From Pelagibacterium sp. (GTDB taxonomy: Bacteria > Pseudomonadota > Alphaproteobacteria > Rhizobiales > Devosiaceae), in assembly GCA_002723255.1 (NCBI GenBank), contig PBNW01000038.1, positions 1 to 64,000 of the forward strand: 64,000 nt of DNA, given 5' to 3'. The translations under genes were made by a program, and so were the position numbers. Below, one piece after another: positions 55,533-63,725 of this stretch. Each line of letters begins with the position of its first letter. Within the stretch, counting starts at the first letter, position 1. The notes beneath the pieces are model-generated. The model was not told the DNA's origin. It was given only the letters and a program-made list of their open reading frames with translations, and made no database searches.

Positions 55533-55949
55533 TTACGCCTTGTCCCGACGATGATAGGTCAGCGCCATGCATAGACACAACCAAAGCGGCGTCTCCGCAA
55601 GGCGGGCCGACGCAGGAACGATAAGAGCCCGATTGCCCTCGAAGGTAAAGCTCTCGGGGAAATGGGTTCTGAAATTTTCAATCAGGGCAGTGCGACAATT
55701 GACAAAGATCGCGGCTCTGTCGGGCGCCAGTTTCGATACGCCCAGCCGGATCGTCGTGCCCGAACGGGTCTTTTCGGTCAGATAAGCCGGCTCGCCCCAT
55801 TTGAGGGTTTCAGTGAGAGGGCCAACGCCGTCCGTTGCCGATGCGACCGCAAAGATCATCTGGCGGATGTCGAGCAATTGTTCCCCGATCCGCTCGGGAT
55901 GACGCGATAGCGCCTGCGCTATCTCAAGCGGCACCGGCGGCGCGCTCAC
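55533..55949 (-). CDS. DUF1801-domain protein
   Basis: The 138-residue protein matches DUF1801: [20 protein letters not shown], then [20 protein letters not shown] and [20 protein letters not shown]. The family (YdhG/SufE-unrelated iron-chaperone-like fold) has no firm function. The start is GTG at 55949, overlapping the AraC/GyrI stop by GTGA, so the two are coupled. Such pairs of DUF1801 and GyrI-like proteins recur in stress-response neighbourhoods, which is general knowledge rather than proof. Confidence 0.8.
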   Translation of the reverse strand: MSAPPVPLEIAQALSRHPERIGEQLLDIRQMIFAVASATDGVGPLTETLKWGEPAYLTEKTRSGTTIRLGVSKLAPDRAAIFVNCRTALIENFRTHFPESFTFEGNRALIVPASARLAETPLWLCLCMALTYHRRDKA

Positions 55950-56806
55950 GGCACAGCCTTGAGGGGCAGATGGATGTCGGTGCGCAACTGGCTTTGTGGC
56001 ACGACGCGCGGATCGTCGAGATAGACTTCAAAGATCGGCGCGTCATCGGGTTCGTGCCCCGAACCGGGCAGCCAGGTGCCCAACAGCCAGCGATAGGCCC
56101 CACGCATATCGGCATAAGGGCCGGTATAGTGCAGCCGCACATAAAGCCCGCCGCGCAAGGTGGTTGGGACCATTGGCGGATCGATGGCCACGCCCTCACC
56201 AATCGGCAGGCAGGCGCGCGAGCGAAGCTCTTTTTCAGGGCCAAGATCGGGATCGTCGAAAAACACACCGATCATTTCCGGCGCCGCGGGCAACGCCTGA
56301 CGCACGGCAAGCTCGGAAAACAGCCGCCCCATGGCGTGGTCTATTTCCATGTAGCTGCCGATGTGATCGATCCCTGCACAACGCCGTTCGCCAAGCGTGA
56401 CCAACTCGACGGCAAATCCGTCGGCATCGGCCGCTCCATTGGCCCGCGTGAACGCTGCGTGCGACCCCGCCTCGCGATAAGCCGCCGGGCTCATATCGAA
56501 GACGACCCTGAAGGCTCGTCCGAACGTTTCGGTCGAACCATACCCCGCCCGGCCAGCGATCGCGCCGATATCTGCCGCAGAATTGGCCAGCCGGTCGGCG
56601 GCGCGCTGGAGCCTGAGACGGCGCACGGTCGCGACAATCGTCTCCCCGCGCATCGCCGAATAGATCCGGCTCCAGTGATAGGGCGACAGACACGCAATCT
56701 CGGCCAGCCGATCAAATGAAATCTCGTCTTCGAGATGAGCAAAGATGTAATCGTCAACCCGATTCAACCGATCGAAATAACGCGCCTGTGTCTGATCCTT
56801 GGCCAT
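55946..56806 (-). CDS. AraC-family regulator with GyrI-like ligand domain
   Basis: The 286-residue protein joins two AraC helix-turn-helices (residues about 10-110; ISFDRLAEIACLSPYHWSRI and AIAGRAGYGSTETFGRAFRV) to a C-terminal GyrI-like effector domain (FAVELVTLGERRCAGIDHIG; YVRLHYTGPYADMRGAYRWL; AP-IFEVYLDDPRVVP). This is the Rob/SoxS-BmrR-type layout for sensing small hydrophobic compounds. The ATG at 56806 has a GGAGGA site; the longer frame to 56968 has none. It is cotranscribed with the DUF1801 gene. Confidence 0.88.
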   Translation of the reverse strand: MAKDQTQARYFDRLNRVDDYIFAHLEDEISFDRLAEIACLSPYHWSRIYSAMRGETIVATVRRLRLQRAADRLANSAADIGAIAGRAGYGSTETFGRAFRVVFDMSPAAYREAGSHAAFTRANGAADADGFAVELVTLGERRCAGIDHIGSYMEIDHAMGRLFSELAVRQALPAAPEMIGVFFDDPDLGPEKELRSRACLPIGEGVAIDPPMVPTTLRGGLYVRLHYTGPYADMRGAYRWLLGTWLPGSGHEPDDAPIFEVYLDDPRVVPQSQLRTDIHLPLKAVP

Positions 56807-56946
56807 TGCTTCCTCCGCAGTCAAAACCATAGCCAGACTGCCATGACACCAACAGACAAATCCTGCGCAACAGCGGCGCCCAAGCGCCCCCCTTGCGCTC
56901 GCTCCTTTATGCTTGGAAACGCCTAACTTTGATCGGCAACCTTGAT

Positions 56947-57534
56947 CTAGTCGGGCCAGCCCACGCACAATAGAATTATCGGAGACAATGGCGCTTTAAG
57001 GCCAAGTGCGCTTGCGACTGCTCCATCGTCAAATCCGCCCACCCACACGCTTCCCAAACCCTCGGCAACGGCCTGCAGTTGAATGTTCTGAAGAGCGGCG
57101 CCGGCTTCAAGGTAAACATAGCGCGCGCCCCGAGCGCCATATGGTCTTTGTTCGGAAAAAGCCTGGATCGGGCCGAGCATGTCTGCACAAACTACAATGA
57201 TACAGGCGGCGTCCGTAATCCATGCAGGGCTCCCGATGCTGGCTTCGCGCAGAGCGGAACGGGTATCCGGCAGGTCCAGTGGTGTCAGCGACAGGTCAGC
57301 CGAAGATACGTCATAAAGTCCTTGAGCCAGTCCACTCACATTATCGGCCACGATACGCATTCGAAGCGGGTGCAATGAATGGGCGGAGGGGGCGGTTCGT
57401 TTGCTCTGGTCGCCGGTGATGCCTTGTGCAGCCCAAATCAACCGTTCAAGTGCTTCCAAGGCAACCGCCTTATTTGAGAACTGGCGAACCGTTCGGCGCT
57501 GTTTCAAAGCATCAACGAGCGAAATTTCGGCCAA
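56947..57534 (-). CDS. Nitroreductase-family flavoprotein (SagB-type oxidoreductase)
   Basis: From the TTG at 57534 (AGGAG seven to eight bases upstream) the protein has 195 residues. QRRTVRQFSNKAVALEALER is the N-terminal FMN-binding Arg pair of nitroreductases, and AGAALQNIQLQAVAEGLGSV with GGFDDGAVASALGLKAPLSP is the later FMN motif. The subgroup resembles SagB/ThcOx-type single-protein oxidoreductases. Length is close to the family norm. It is divergent from the metal ABC operon, sharing a 311-bp gap, and the start could also be GTG at 57618. Confidence 0.8.
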   Translation of the reverse strand: MAEISLVDALKQRRTVRQFSNKAVALEALERLIWAAQGITGDQSKRTAPSAHSLHPLRMRIVADNVSGLAQGLYDVSSADLSLTPLDLPDTRSALREASIGSPAWITDAACIIVVCADMLGPIQAFSEQRPYGARGARYVYLEAGAALQNIQLQAVAEGLGSVWVGGFDDGAVASALGLKAPLSPIILLCVGWPD

Positions 57535-57845
57535 TTGCGAACTCCTGTTTCCGTTGCCGGAGGCGTACCGCACGCGCGGCGTCCACGACAAGCCAGAATC
57601 CGGCGCCCGGCAGCGCACCCGGTCGGCGCCACGGCACTCAGCCCCTCGTCGTCCTCATGTTTGGCCCGCTTCATGCCCTTTGCGCCACCTGGCGCGCTTC
57701 TTGATGCTCCGCCTGCTCTCCCCCCGGATTCCTGTTCGATCGTCTAGGCGCCCACTATTGCAAATCATTCTCATCTGCAATTGACTCTTTGAGAATGATT
57801 GTCATATTCAATTGCATATTCCCCGTAACGTGCAATACTGGCCCC
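57535..57845. promoter_or_regulatory. Divergent region with Fur-family type boxes before the metal ABC operon
   Basis: The 311-bp gap serves the leftward nitroreductase and the rightward metal transporter. Near the right end two near-identical half-operators lie inverted: AATCATTCTCA (57763-57773) and TGAGAATGATT (57790-57800). GAGAATGATTGTCATATTC (57791-57809) matches the 19-bp Fur consensus at 14 positions, and TTGCA/TGCAA (57759-57781) frames the first half. A Fur, Mur or Zur repressor is inferred. The rest of the gap shows nothing clear. Confidence 0.6.
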
Positions 57846-58805
57846 ATGCTTTCCCGATCCATTCTCCTCGCCCCCCTTTCCTTGCTCCCCTTCGGCGTCT
57901 CGGCGCAGGAGCCGGTTTCCGTTGTGGCCACCGTCGGCATGATCGGCGACATTGCCCAGACGCTGGGCGGCGACTGCATTGCCGTTCAAACGATGATGGG
58001 GCCAGGCATCGATCCGCACCTTTATCAGGCCACTGCCCGCGACGTGCAGACGCTCAACCGGGCCGATCTGATCCTTTATTCCGGCTATGGGCTGGAAGGT
58101 CAGCTCGGCGATGTCTTTGCCCGCTACGCCGAACGCGTACCCACGCTGGCGGTGTCCGAAGCGGGGATCGCGCGTGAGACGCTGATCTCCACCGACAATG
58201 CCTATGGCGTCGATCCGCATTTGTGGATGGATGTCTCGCTCTGGGCCAATATCGTGCCGGTCATGGCCGCCCAGCTTTCCGAACGCGCCCCCGATTGCGC
58301 CGCCACCATCAGCGCCAATGCCGAGGGCTATGGGGCCGAACTTGCGGCGCTTGATGAATGGACGCGTCAGACCATTGCCTCGATCCCGCGGACCCAGCGC
58401 ATCCTCGTCACCGCCCATGACGCCTTTGCCTATTATGGCCGCGCCTACGATATCGATGTGGCCGGCATTCAGGGGATTTCGACCCAGTCCGAAGCCGCCA
58501 TCGCCGATATACGGCAAACCGCCGATTTGATCGTTGCGCGGGAAGTGCCTGCCATTTTCGTTGAATCCACGATCAACCCGCGCACCATTCAGGCCGTCGT
58601 CGAGGCGGCCAACCAGGCCGGCCAGCCGGTGGAAATCGGCGGGCAGTTGTTTTCCGACGCCATGGGCGATCCCGACACGGCCGGTGGAAACTATATCGGC
58701 ATGATCCATGCCAACACTGCCACCATCGCCGAGGCGCTGGGCGGCACGCCCGCACCCCTCCCTCAAGCGCTTGCAGATTGGGCTGCCCAATGGTCGATCG
58801 AATAA
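57846..58805 (+). CDS. Metal ABC transporter substrate-binding protein (ZnuA/MntC/TroA-type)
   Basis: The 319-residue product has a signal peptide ([20 protein letters not shown]) and the four metal ligands of cluster-A1 binding proteins: His in [16 protein letters not shown], His in [11 protein letters not shown], Glu in [14 protein letters not shown] and Asp in [19 protein letters not shown]. The Glu ligand points to Mn or Fe (TroA/MntC type) rather than the His-rich loop of ZnuA, and no His-rich loop is seen. The start ATG is at 57846; its gene overlaps the ATPase gene by 16 bp. Mn or Fe uptake is inferred from ligands and Fur-like boxes. Confidence 0.87.
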   Translation: MLSRSILLAPLSLLPFGVSAQEPVSVVATVGMIGDIAQTLGGDCIAVQTMMGPGIDPHLYQATARDVQTLNRADLILYSGYGLEGQLGDVFARYAERVPTLAVSEAGIARETLISTDNAYGVDPHLWMDVSLWANIVPVMAAQLSERAPDCAATISANAEGYGAELAALDEWTRQTIASIPRTQRILVTAHDAFAYYGRAYDIDVAGIQGISTQSEAAIADIRQTADLIVAREVPAIFVESTINPRTIQAVVEAANQAGQPVEIGGQLFSDAMGDPDTAGGNYIGMIHANTATIAEALGGTPAPLPQALADWAAQWSIE

Positions 58806-59575
58806 ACCCCGACCTCCACGAGCCCGGCCTTGCCGTGCATGTGGAGGACCTTACGGTCTCCTACCAGTCAAAGCCGGTGCTTTGGGATATCGATTTCGAT
58901 ATCCCGCCCGGCGTCATGGCGGCAATCGTCGGCCCCAATGGCGCGGGCAAATCCACCCTGATCAAATCGATCCTCGATCTGGTCAAACCCACCGCCGGGC
59001 ATGTCACCATCCATGGCCGCCCCTATTCCGACCAGCGCCGCAAGGTCGGCTATGTCCCCCAGCGCTCCAGCGTCGACTGGGATTTTCCCACCACCGCGCT
59101 CGATGTGGTGACGATGGGGCTTTACGGCCAGCTCGGCTGGCTGCGCCGCCCCGGCCGTGCCGAACGCGACAGGGCCATGGCCGCGCTTACCCGCGTCGGC
59201 ATGGACAATTTCGCCCACCGCCAGATCAGCCAGCTTTCCTGCGGCCAGCAGCAGCGGGTATTCATCGCCCGCGCGCTGGTTCAGGATGCCGACGTCTATT
59301 TCCTCGACGAGCCCATGGCCGGGGTGGACGCCACGACCGAACGGGCAATCGTCAAAATCCTTCACGCCCTGCGCGACGCGGGAAAGACGGTGATCGTCGT
59401 TCATCACGATCTCCAGACCGTGCGCGATTATTTCGACTGGATGGTGATCTTGAACGTGCGCGTCATCGCCCAGGGGCCGGTGTCCGAAGTCTATACCTCG
59501 GACAATTTGCGCAAGGCCTATGGCGGCCAGATCGCGCTGATCGACCGCGACGCCACCTTAGAGACCACCCCCTGA
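58790..59575 (+). CDS. Metal ABC transporter ATP-binding protein
   Basis: The 261-residue ATPase of the Mn/Zn family has Walker [41 protein letters not shown], Walker [13 protein letters not shown] and switch His in VVHHDLQTV. The signature motif is LSCGQQQR instead of the usual LSGGQ, an uncommon change that may slow or alter hydrolysis but is not expected to abolish it. The start ATG at 58790 lies inside the binding-protein gene (16-bp overlap); a GTG/ATG choice up to 58778 is possible. The permease ATG is 3 bp after its stop. Confidence 0.88.
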   Translation: MVDRINPDLHEPGLAVHVEDLTVSYQSKPVLWDIDFDIPPGVMAAIVGPNGAGKSTLIKSILDLVKPTAGHVTIHGRPYSDQRRKVGYVPQRSSVDWDFPTTALDVVTMGLYGQLGWLRRPGRAERDRAMAALTRVGMDNFAHRQISQLSCGQQQRVFIARALVQDADVYFLDEPMAGVDATTERAIVKILHALRDAGKTVIVVHHDLQTVRDYFDWMVILNVRVIAQGPVSEVYTSDNLRKAYGGQIALIDRDATLETTP

Positions 59576-59577
59576 CC

Positions 59578-60699
59578 ATGGTCGCCCTCCTCTCCGATTA
59601 CACGATCCAGAACGTTCTGATCGGCGCCGCCCTGCTCGGCATCGTTTCGGGCGTATTGGGCAGTTTCGCCGTGCTGCGGCGGCAGTCGCTGCTCGGCGAC
59701 ACGCTCTCGCACGCCGCCCTGCCCGGCATCTGCCTTGGATTCCTGATCGCCGGAACGCGCAGCCTGCCGGCCATCTTGATCGGCGCGCTGGTCACCGGCG
59801 CGCTGGCTGCGCTGATCGTTCTTGCGCTGAGCCGCACCACACGGCTCAAGACCGACGCGAGTCTCGGCATCGTGCTCTCGATATTCTTTGCGCTGGGCAT
59901 CGTGCTTTTGACCTTCATCCAGAACGCCGGCAACGCGGCACAGGGCGGCCTTGAATCCTTCCTTTTCGGTCAGGCCGCCGCGATCCTGCGCTCCGATCTC
60001 TACGTCATGGGCGCCATCGCTATCGTCGCGCTGGCGCTGGTCGCAGTGTTCTGGAAGGAATTCAAGCTCATCACCTTCGATCCGAGCTATGGCAGAACCC
60101 TGGGCCTGCCCGTTATTGCGCTCGAGGCGGGGCTGACCACCATGATCGCGCTGGCCGTGGTCATCGGGTTGCAGATGGTCGGCGTCGTGCTGATGGCCGC
60201 AATGATCATCGCGCCCGCCGTCGCGGCGCGGCAATGGACCAACCGGCTGGGCATCATGGTCGGCCTCGCCGCCCTGTTCGGCATGATCTCGGGCGTATTC
60301 GGCGCTCTGGTCAGCGCCACAGCACGAGGGCTGGCCACCGGCCCGCTGATCGTTCTCGCGGTGTCGGCAATCGTGGTCATCTCGCTGTTTTTCGCCCCCG
60401 AACGCGGGTTGCTCTCGGCCCTGTTCCGCCAGCGCGAAAACAGCAAGAGCCTGCGCGGTCGCCGTGTGCTGGCAACGCTTTATCGTCTCGCCGCCGAACA
60501 CAACGACCCAACCTATCCGGCCGAGCAGACAATGCTGGACGCTTATCACGGCACCGGCACCGCCGCCGCGCTCAAACGGCTCCAGTCGCGCGGTCTGGTC
60601 GCCGCAACCCGCCACCACCCCGAGCCCACGCCCCACTGGACATTGACCGAAGCCGGCATCGCCGAGGCCCGGTCCGATCTGGGAGGGGCCAGCCAATGA
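59578..60699 (+). CDS. Metal ABC transporter permease with C-terminal winged-helix-like tail
   Basis: The 373-residue ABC-3 permease has about eight or nine helices (LLGIVSGVLGSFAVLRRQSL through SAIVVISLFFAPERGLLSAL) over the first 285 residues. The last about 85 residues are soluble: RRVLATLYRLAAEHNDPTYP, then TAAALKRLQSRGLVAATR and WTLTEAGIAEA, which look like a DtxR-type winged helix plus wing. The protein is thus longer than TroC/ZnuB (about 270). The stop codon overlaps the next start as ATGA. The tail could sense metal or bind DNA or the ATPase; function unknown. Confidence 0.85.
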   Translation: MVALLSDYTIQNVLIGAALLGIVSGVLGSFAVLRRQSLLGDTLSHAALPGICLGFLIAGTRSLPAILIGALVTGALAALIVLALSRTTRLKTDASLGIVLSIFFALGIVLLTFIQNAGNAAQGGLESFLFGQAAAILRSDLYVMGAIAIVALALVAVFWKEFKLITFDPSYGRTLGLPVIALEAGLTTMIALAVVIGLQMVGVVLMAAMIIAPAVAARQWTNRLGIMVGLAALFGMISGVFGALVSATARGLATGPLIVLAVSAIVVISLFFAPERGLLSALFRQRENSKSLRGRRVLATLYRLAAEHNDPTYPAEQTMLDAYHGTGTAAALKRLQSRGLVAATRHHPEPTPHWTLTEAGIAEARSDLGGASQ

Positions 60700-61841
60700 A
60701 CGCCATGCTGTCCGCCTTTTTCAATTCGCCCGACGCCATGATCATGCTCACCGGCGCGCTGGTCGGCATCGCCGCATCGGTTCTGGGCACCTTCCTCATC
60801 CTGCGCGGCGCCTCGATGCTTTCGGACGCCATTTCCCATTCCATCGTTTTCGGGATCATCATTGTCTGGATGCTCACCGGACAGGCCAGTGGCCCCGTTC
60901 AGATCATCGGCGCGGCGCTGACCGGATTGCTCACCGTGGCGCTGACCGAGCTCTTGACCGCCACCCGCCGCGTCAAGGCCGATGCGGCCATCGGATTGGT
61001 CTTCCCGGCCCTGTTTTCCATCGGCGTGCTGCTGATTAACATCTACGCCCGCGACGTCCATATCGATCAACACACGGTGCTGCTCGGTGAAATCGGTTTC
61101 GTCTGGCTCGATACCTATGAGATCGGCGGCTATCTGGTGCCGCAGGCCGTCGTCTGGATGGGCGTCATGGCCTGTCTCAACCTTGCCTTCGTTGTGGGGC
61201 TGTTCAAGGAACTAAAGCTGGCAACCTTCGATGCGGCGCTGGCCAGGGCGCTGGGGTTCTCTCCAGTGCTGCTGTCCTACGCGCTTTTGGCGCTGCTCTC
61301 GGGAACCGCGGTTGCCGCGTTCGATTCCGTGGGCGCAATCCTGTTCATCGCCTTCGTCATCGTCCCGCCTTCGGCCGCCTATCTTTTGACTGACCGTCTT
61401 TCGCTGATGCTGGTTTATGGCGCCGCCGTCGCCATTGTCTCTTCGATTGCCGGCTACTGGCTGGCGGTGTGGTTCAACGTTTCGATCGGCGGCATGATGG
61501 CGATGATGACCGGCGCGTGTTTTGTCGCGGCCCTCGCCTTCGGCCCCCGTTACGGCTTGATTGCCCGGGATGCCCGCCGCCGGGCACGGGTTGCCGAAAA
61601 CGCGGCCCGCACCCTGGCCGTCCATCTGTTCAACCACGAGGACGACCCTCAGGCCAAAGAGGAAAACGTCACCGCCGCCCTGCGCGAGCACCTTCACTGG
61701 AGCCGGGCGAAATCGGACGCCATCCTCGCCAAATCCCTCGCCGACGGCCTCGTCACCAGAGCCGGCGATACCCTGCTCCTCACCGACAAGGGCCGCACCG
61801 CCGCCCGCGAGGTGCTCGAACCCTGGGCGCGGGCGGGGTAA
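60696..61841 (+). CDS. Metal ABC transporter permease with C-terminal winged-helix-like tail (second)
   Basis: The 381-residue ABC-3 permease parallels its neighbour. About nine helices end near SIGGMMAMMTGACFVAALAF, followed by a soluble tail of about 95 residues (RTLAVHLFNHEDDPQAKEEN, LREHLHWSRAKSDAILAKSL, ADGLVTRAGDTLLLTDKGR) that also has winged-helix character. The channel is a heterodimer with the upstream permease, so each transporter would carry two cytoplasmic tails. The ATG at 60696 has GGGAGGGG and overlaps the upstream stop. It ends 31 bp from the PadR gene, convergent. Confidence 0.85.
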   Translation: MNAMLSAFFNSPDAMIMLTGALVGIAASVLGTFLILRGASMLSDAISHSIVFGIIIVWMLTGQASGPVQIIGAALTGLLTVALTELLTATRRVKADAAIGLVFPALFSIGVLLINIYARDVHIDQHTVLLGEIGFVWLDTYEIGGYLVPQAVVWMGVMACLNLAFVVGLFKELKLATFDAALARALGFSPVLLSYALLALLSGTAVAAFDSVGAILFIAFVIVPPSAAYLLTDRLSLMLVYGAAVAIVSSIAGYWLAVWFNVSIGGMMAMMTGACFVAALAFGPRYGLIARDARRRARVAENAARTLAVHLFNHEDDPQAKEENVTAALREHLHWSRAKSDAILAKSLADGLVTRAGDTLLLTDKGRTAAREVLEPWARAG

Positions 61842-61872
61842 CCCGGACGGCGGCGCGGTCTGCGATTACGGC

Positions 61873-62409
61873 CTACAGCCGCTCGATCGTTCCCGCCAAT
61901 TCATCGATCAGGCGCGCGCTCTCGAGAATCTTTTTCTCATCGAACCCCGGCTTGCGCGACGCGATGATCAGGACTTCGCGCAGATTGCCCATGGCCCGCC
62001 GTAGTGGCGCGGGATCGGCGCGGTCCTTGGCTTCGGCCAGCGCTTCGAGTCGCGATCGTGCGGCGGCAAGCGGCTTTTCGTTTTCGGCAAGATGAGCCCG
62101 GCCCGCATCGGTGATCGCAAAGCTCTTGCGAGCACCATCGGTGCTGGTTTCTTCAACCAGACCCATTTCGAGCAGCAAAGACAGCGTCGGATAGATCATG
62201 CCGGGGCTCGGGGCATAGAGCCCGCCCGACAACGCTTCGATCTCACGGATCAACTCATAGCCATGCCGCGACTGTTCGGTGATCAGGTCGAGCACCACCA
62301 ATTGCAGCTCGGCGGAATCAAAGACCCGACCGCGGCGCCCGCCACCCCGATGGTGGGGAAAGGGACCGCCCGGACCAAATCCGCGCCTGCCAAAATCATG
62401 CTCACGCAT
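61873..62409 (-). CDS. PadR-family regulator, YqjI-like
   Basis: From the ATG at 62409 (AGGAG eight bases upstream) the product has 178 residues. A short Gly/Arg/His-rich N-terminus (RRGFGPGGPFPHHRGGGRRG) precedes a PadR winged helix (VFDSAELQLVVLDLITEQSR HGYEL, then YAPSPGMIYPTLSLLLEMGL) and a C-terminal helical domain. It follows E. coli YqjI, whose metal-binding N-terminus senses nickel/iron and controls a ferric reductase. The His/Cys content here is lower, with two to three His. It converges with the metal transporter and may link to metal balance. Confidence 0.82.
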   Translation of the reverse strand: MREHDFGRRGFGPGGPFPHHRGGGRRGRVFDSAELQLVVLDLITEQSRHGYELIREIEALSGGLYAPSPGMIYPTLSLLLEMGLVEETSTDGARKSFAITDAGRAHLAENEKPLAAARSRLEALAEAKDRADPAPLRRAMGNLREVLIIASRKPGFDEKKILESARLIDELAGTIERL

Positions 62410-62501
62410 TCTCAAACTCCTGTTCAATTGGGAGTAAGATATATTTTGACTGCATCATAAATGCAAGGGGCGGGCCGTTATTTAATTGCGGCGCACCGCG
62501 C

Positions 62502-63275
62502 TTATCGGAACACCGGCTTGCGTTTCTGGAGAAACGCATTGAGGCCCTCTTCCGCATCCGGCCCGGTCTGGCTCAGCGCCGCGGCAAGGCTTTCCGCATA
62601 GAGCCCGGCTTCGGGCGGCATGGAGGAAATGCGGGAGATGGCGTGGATGATGAACTGGTTGATGGTGGGGGAATTTCCCGCAATCCGCTCGGCCAACTCG
62701 AACGCCTTGTCGAGCGCGCTGCCTTCGGAAAGGGCGTAATGGGCAAGCCCGATCCGCTCACCCTCGGCGCCCGAATAGATGCGCCCGGTCAGCATCATTT
62801 CCGTCAGGCGATCTTCCCCGATAAGCTTTGCGATCCGCACCGACCCGCCCCCGCCCACGAAAATGCCGCGCATCCCTTCGGGCATGCGGAACTGCACACT
62901 CTCTTCGGCAACCCGGACGTGACAAGCCGCAGCCATCTCCAGCCCGCCGCCCATTACTGCACCATTGAGGGCAGCAACCACCGGAACGCGGGCGTACTGG
63001 ATGGCTTCCATGACCCGGTGCCAGTTGCGCGAATGGGCCATGACCTCGAGCGGTTCGCGGCGCACCTGTTCGGAAAGGTCCAGACCTGAGGAAAAATGAC
63101 CGCCTGCACCGCTGATCACGATGGCGCGCGCAGTGTCGGGAACATCGGCAAAGAACCCATCGAGCGCGGCGATCGTCGCGTCATTGAGCGCATTGCGCTT
63201 TTCAGGGCGATTGAGCGTCAGGTGGACAATCGCGCCCTTGCGGTCAATCGAGAGCACATCCGTGTCCTGGGCCAT
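62502..63275 (-). CDS. Enoyl-CoA hydratase/isomerase family protein
   Basis: The 257-residue crotonase-fold protein has LTLNRPEKRNALNDATIAAL, the oxyanion-hole motif ISGAGGHFSSGLDLSEQVRR and ALNGAVMGGGLEMAAACHVR, followed by a Glu-poor active-site segment RMPEGMRGIFVGGGGSVRIA. The acidic catalytic residue is likely the Glu of MPEGM. It could hydrate or isomerise an acyl-CoA. It is the last of three leftward genes with a hotdog thioesterase 24 bp upstream and an SDR, and probably belongs to an aromatic- or fatty-acyl-CoA degradation operon extending beyond the window. Confidence 0.87.
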   Translation of the reverse strand: MAQDTDVLSIDRKGAIVHLTLNRPEKRNALNDATIAALDGFFADVPDTARAIVISGAGGHFSSGLDLSEQVRREPLEVMAHSRNWHRVMEAIQYARVPVVAALNGAVMGGGLEMAAACHVRVAEESVQFRMPEGMRGIFVGGGGSVRIAKLIGEDRLTEMMLTGRIYSGAEGERIGLAHYALSEGSALDKAFELAERIAGNSPTINQFIIHAISRISSMPPEAGLYAESLAAALSQTGPDAEEGLNAFLQKRKPVFR

Positions 63276-63299
63276 AATCTTTCCCTTCTGGTCAATTGG

Positions 63300-63716
63300 T
63301 TAGCCGAGTGCCGCGCGCACGTCGTCGGGGATCGGCAAAGAAATGATTTTTTCGCTGTCTTGCGGATCGCGCCCCACCCAGACGCGCTTCTCATGCGCTT
63401 CGATGGCGATTTCGCCTTCATTGAAAAGCGAGTGGCGGACACCGAAGCTGGAGCGTCCGAGATCGGTTATTTCCGAGCGGATTTCGACGACATCTCCGAA
63501 CCGTGAGGGCCGCGAGAACTTGGCGCCCGTATCGACCATCGGGATGCCGACAATGCCGTGATGGGCGATCCAGTGGCGCTTGTGCATCTTGAAGGCGGCG
63601 GACAAAAGCGCCGCCGTGGCGTTGTCGAAAAAGCGGAAATAATTGGGGTAATAGACGATGCCCGCCGGGTCGCAATCGCCGAACTGGATTTCAACCTCAC
63701 TCGTGTTGGAAAACAT
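63300..63716 (-). CDS. Acyl-CoA thioesterase (4-hydroxybenzoyl-CoA thioesterase type)
   Basis: The 138-residue hotdog-fold protein has the active-site strand VEIQFGDCDPAGIVYYPNYF with the catalytic Asp of the DxDPxGxVY form, typical of 4-hydroxybenzoyl-CoA/YbgC-type thioesterases. FSRPSRFGDVVEIRSEI and the late GVRHSLFNEGEIAIEAHEKR strands complete the fold. It hydrolyses an acyl-CoA released in the neighbouring pathway. The ATG has a strong GGAGGGGG site. The SDR stop is 9 bp upstream. Confidence 0.9.
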   Translation of the reverse strand: MFSNTSEVEIQFGDCDPAGIVYYPNYFRFFDNATAALLSAAFKMHKRHWIAHHGIVGIPMVDTGAKFSRPSRFGDVVEIRSEITDLGRSSFGVRHSLFNEGEIAIEAHEKRVWVGRDPQDSEKIISLPIPDDVRAALG

Positions 63717-63725
63717 CGCCCCCTC

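Noticed and set aside
57846-58805. Strict zinc (ZnuA) identity for the binding protein
   Set aside because: There is no His-rich loop, and the third ligand is Glu as in Mn/Fe binders. Kept as general metal-binding type.
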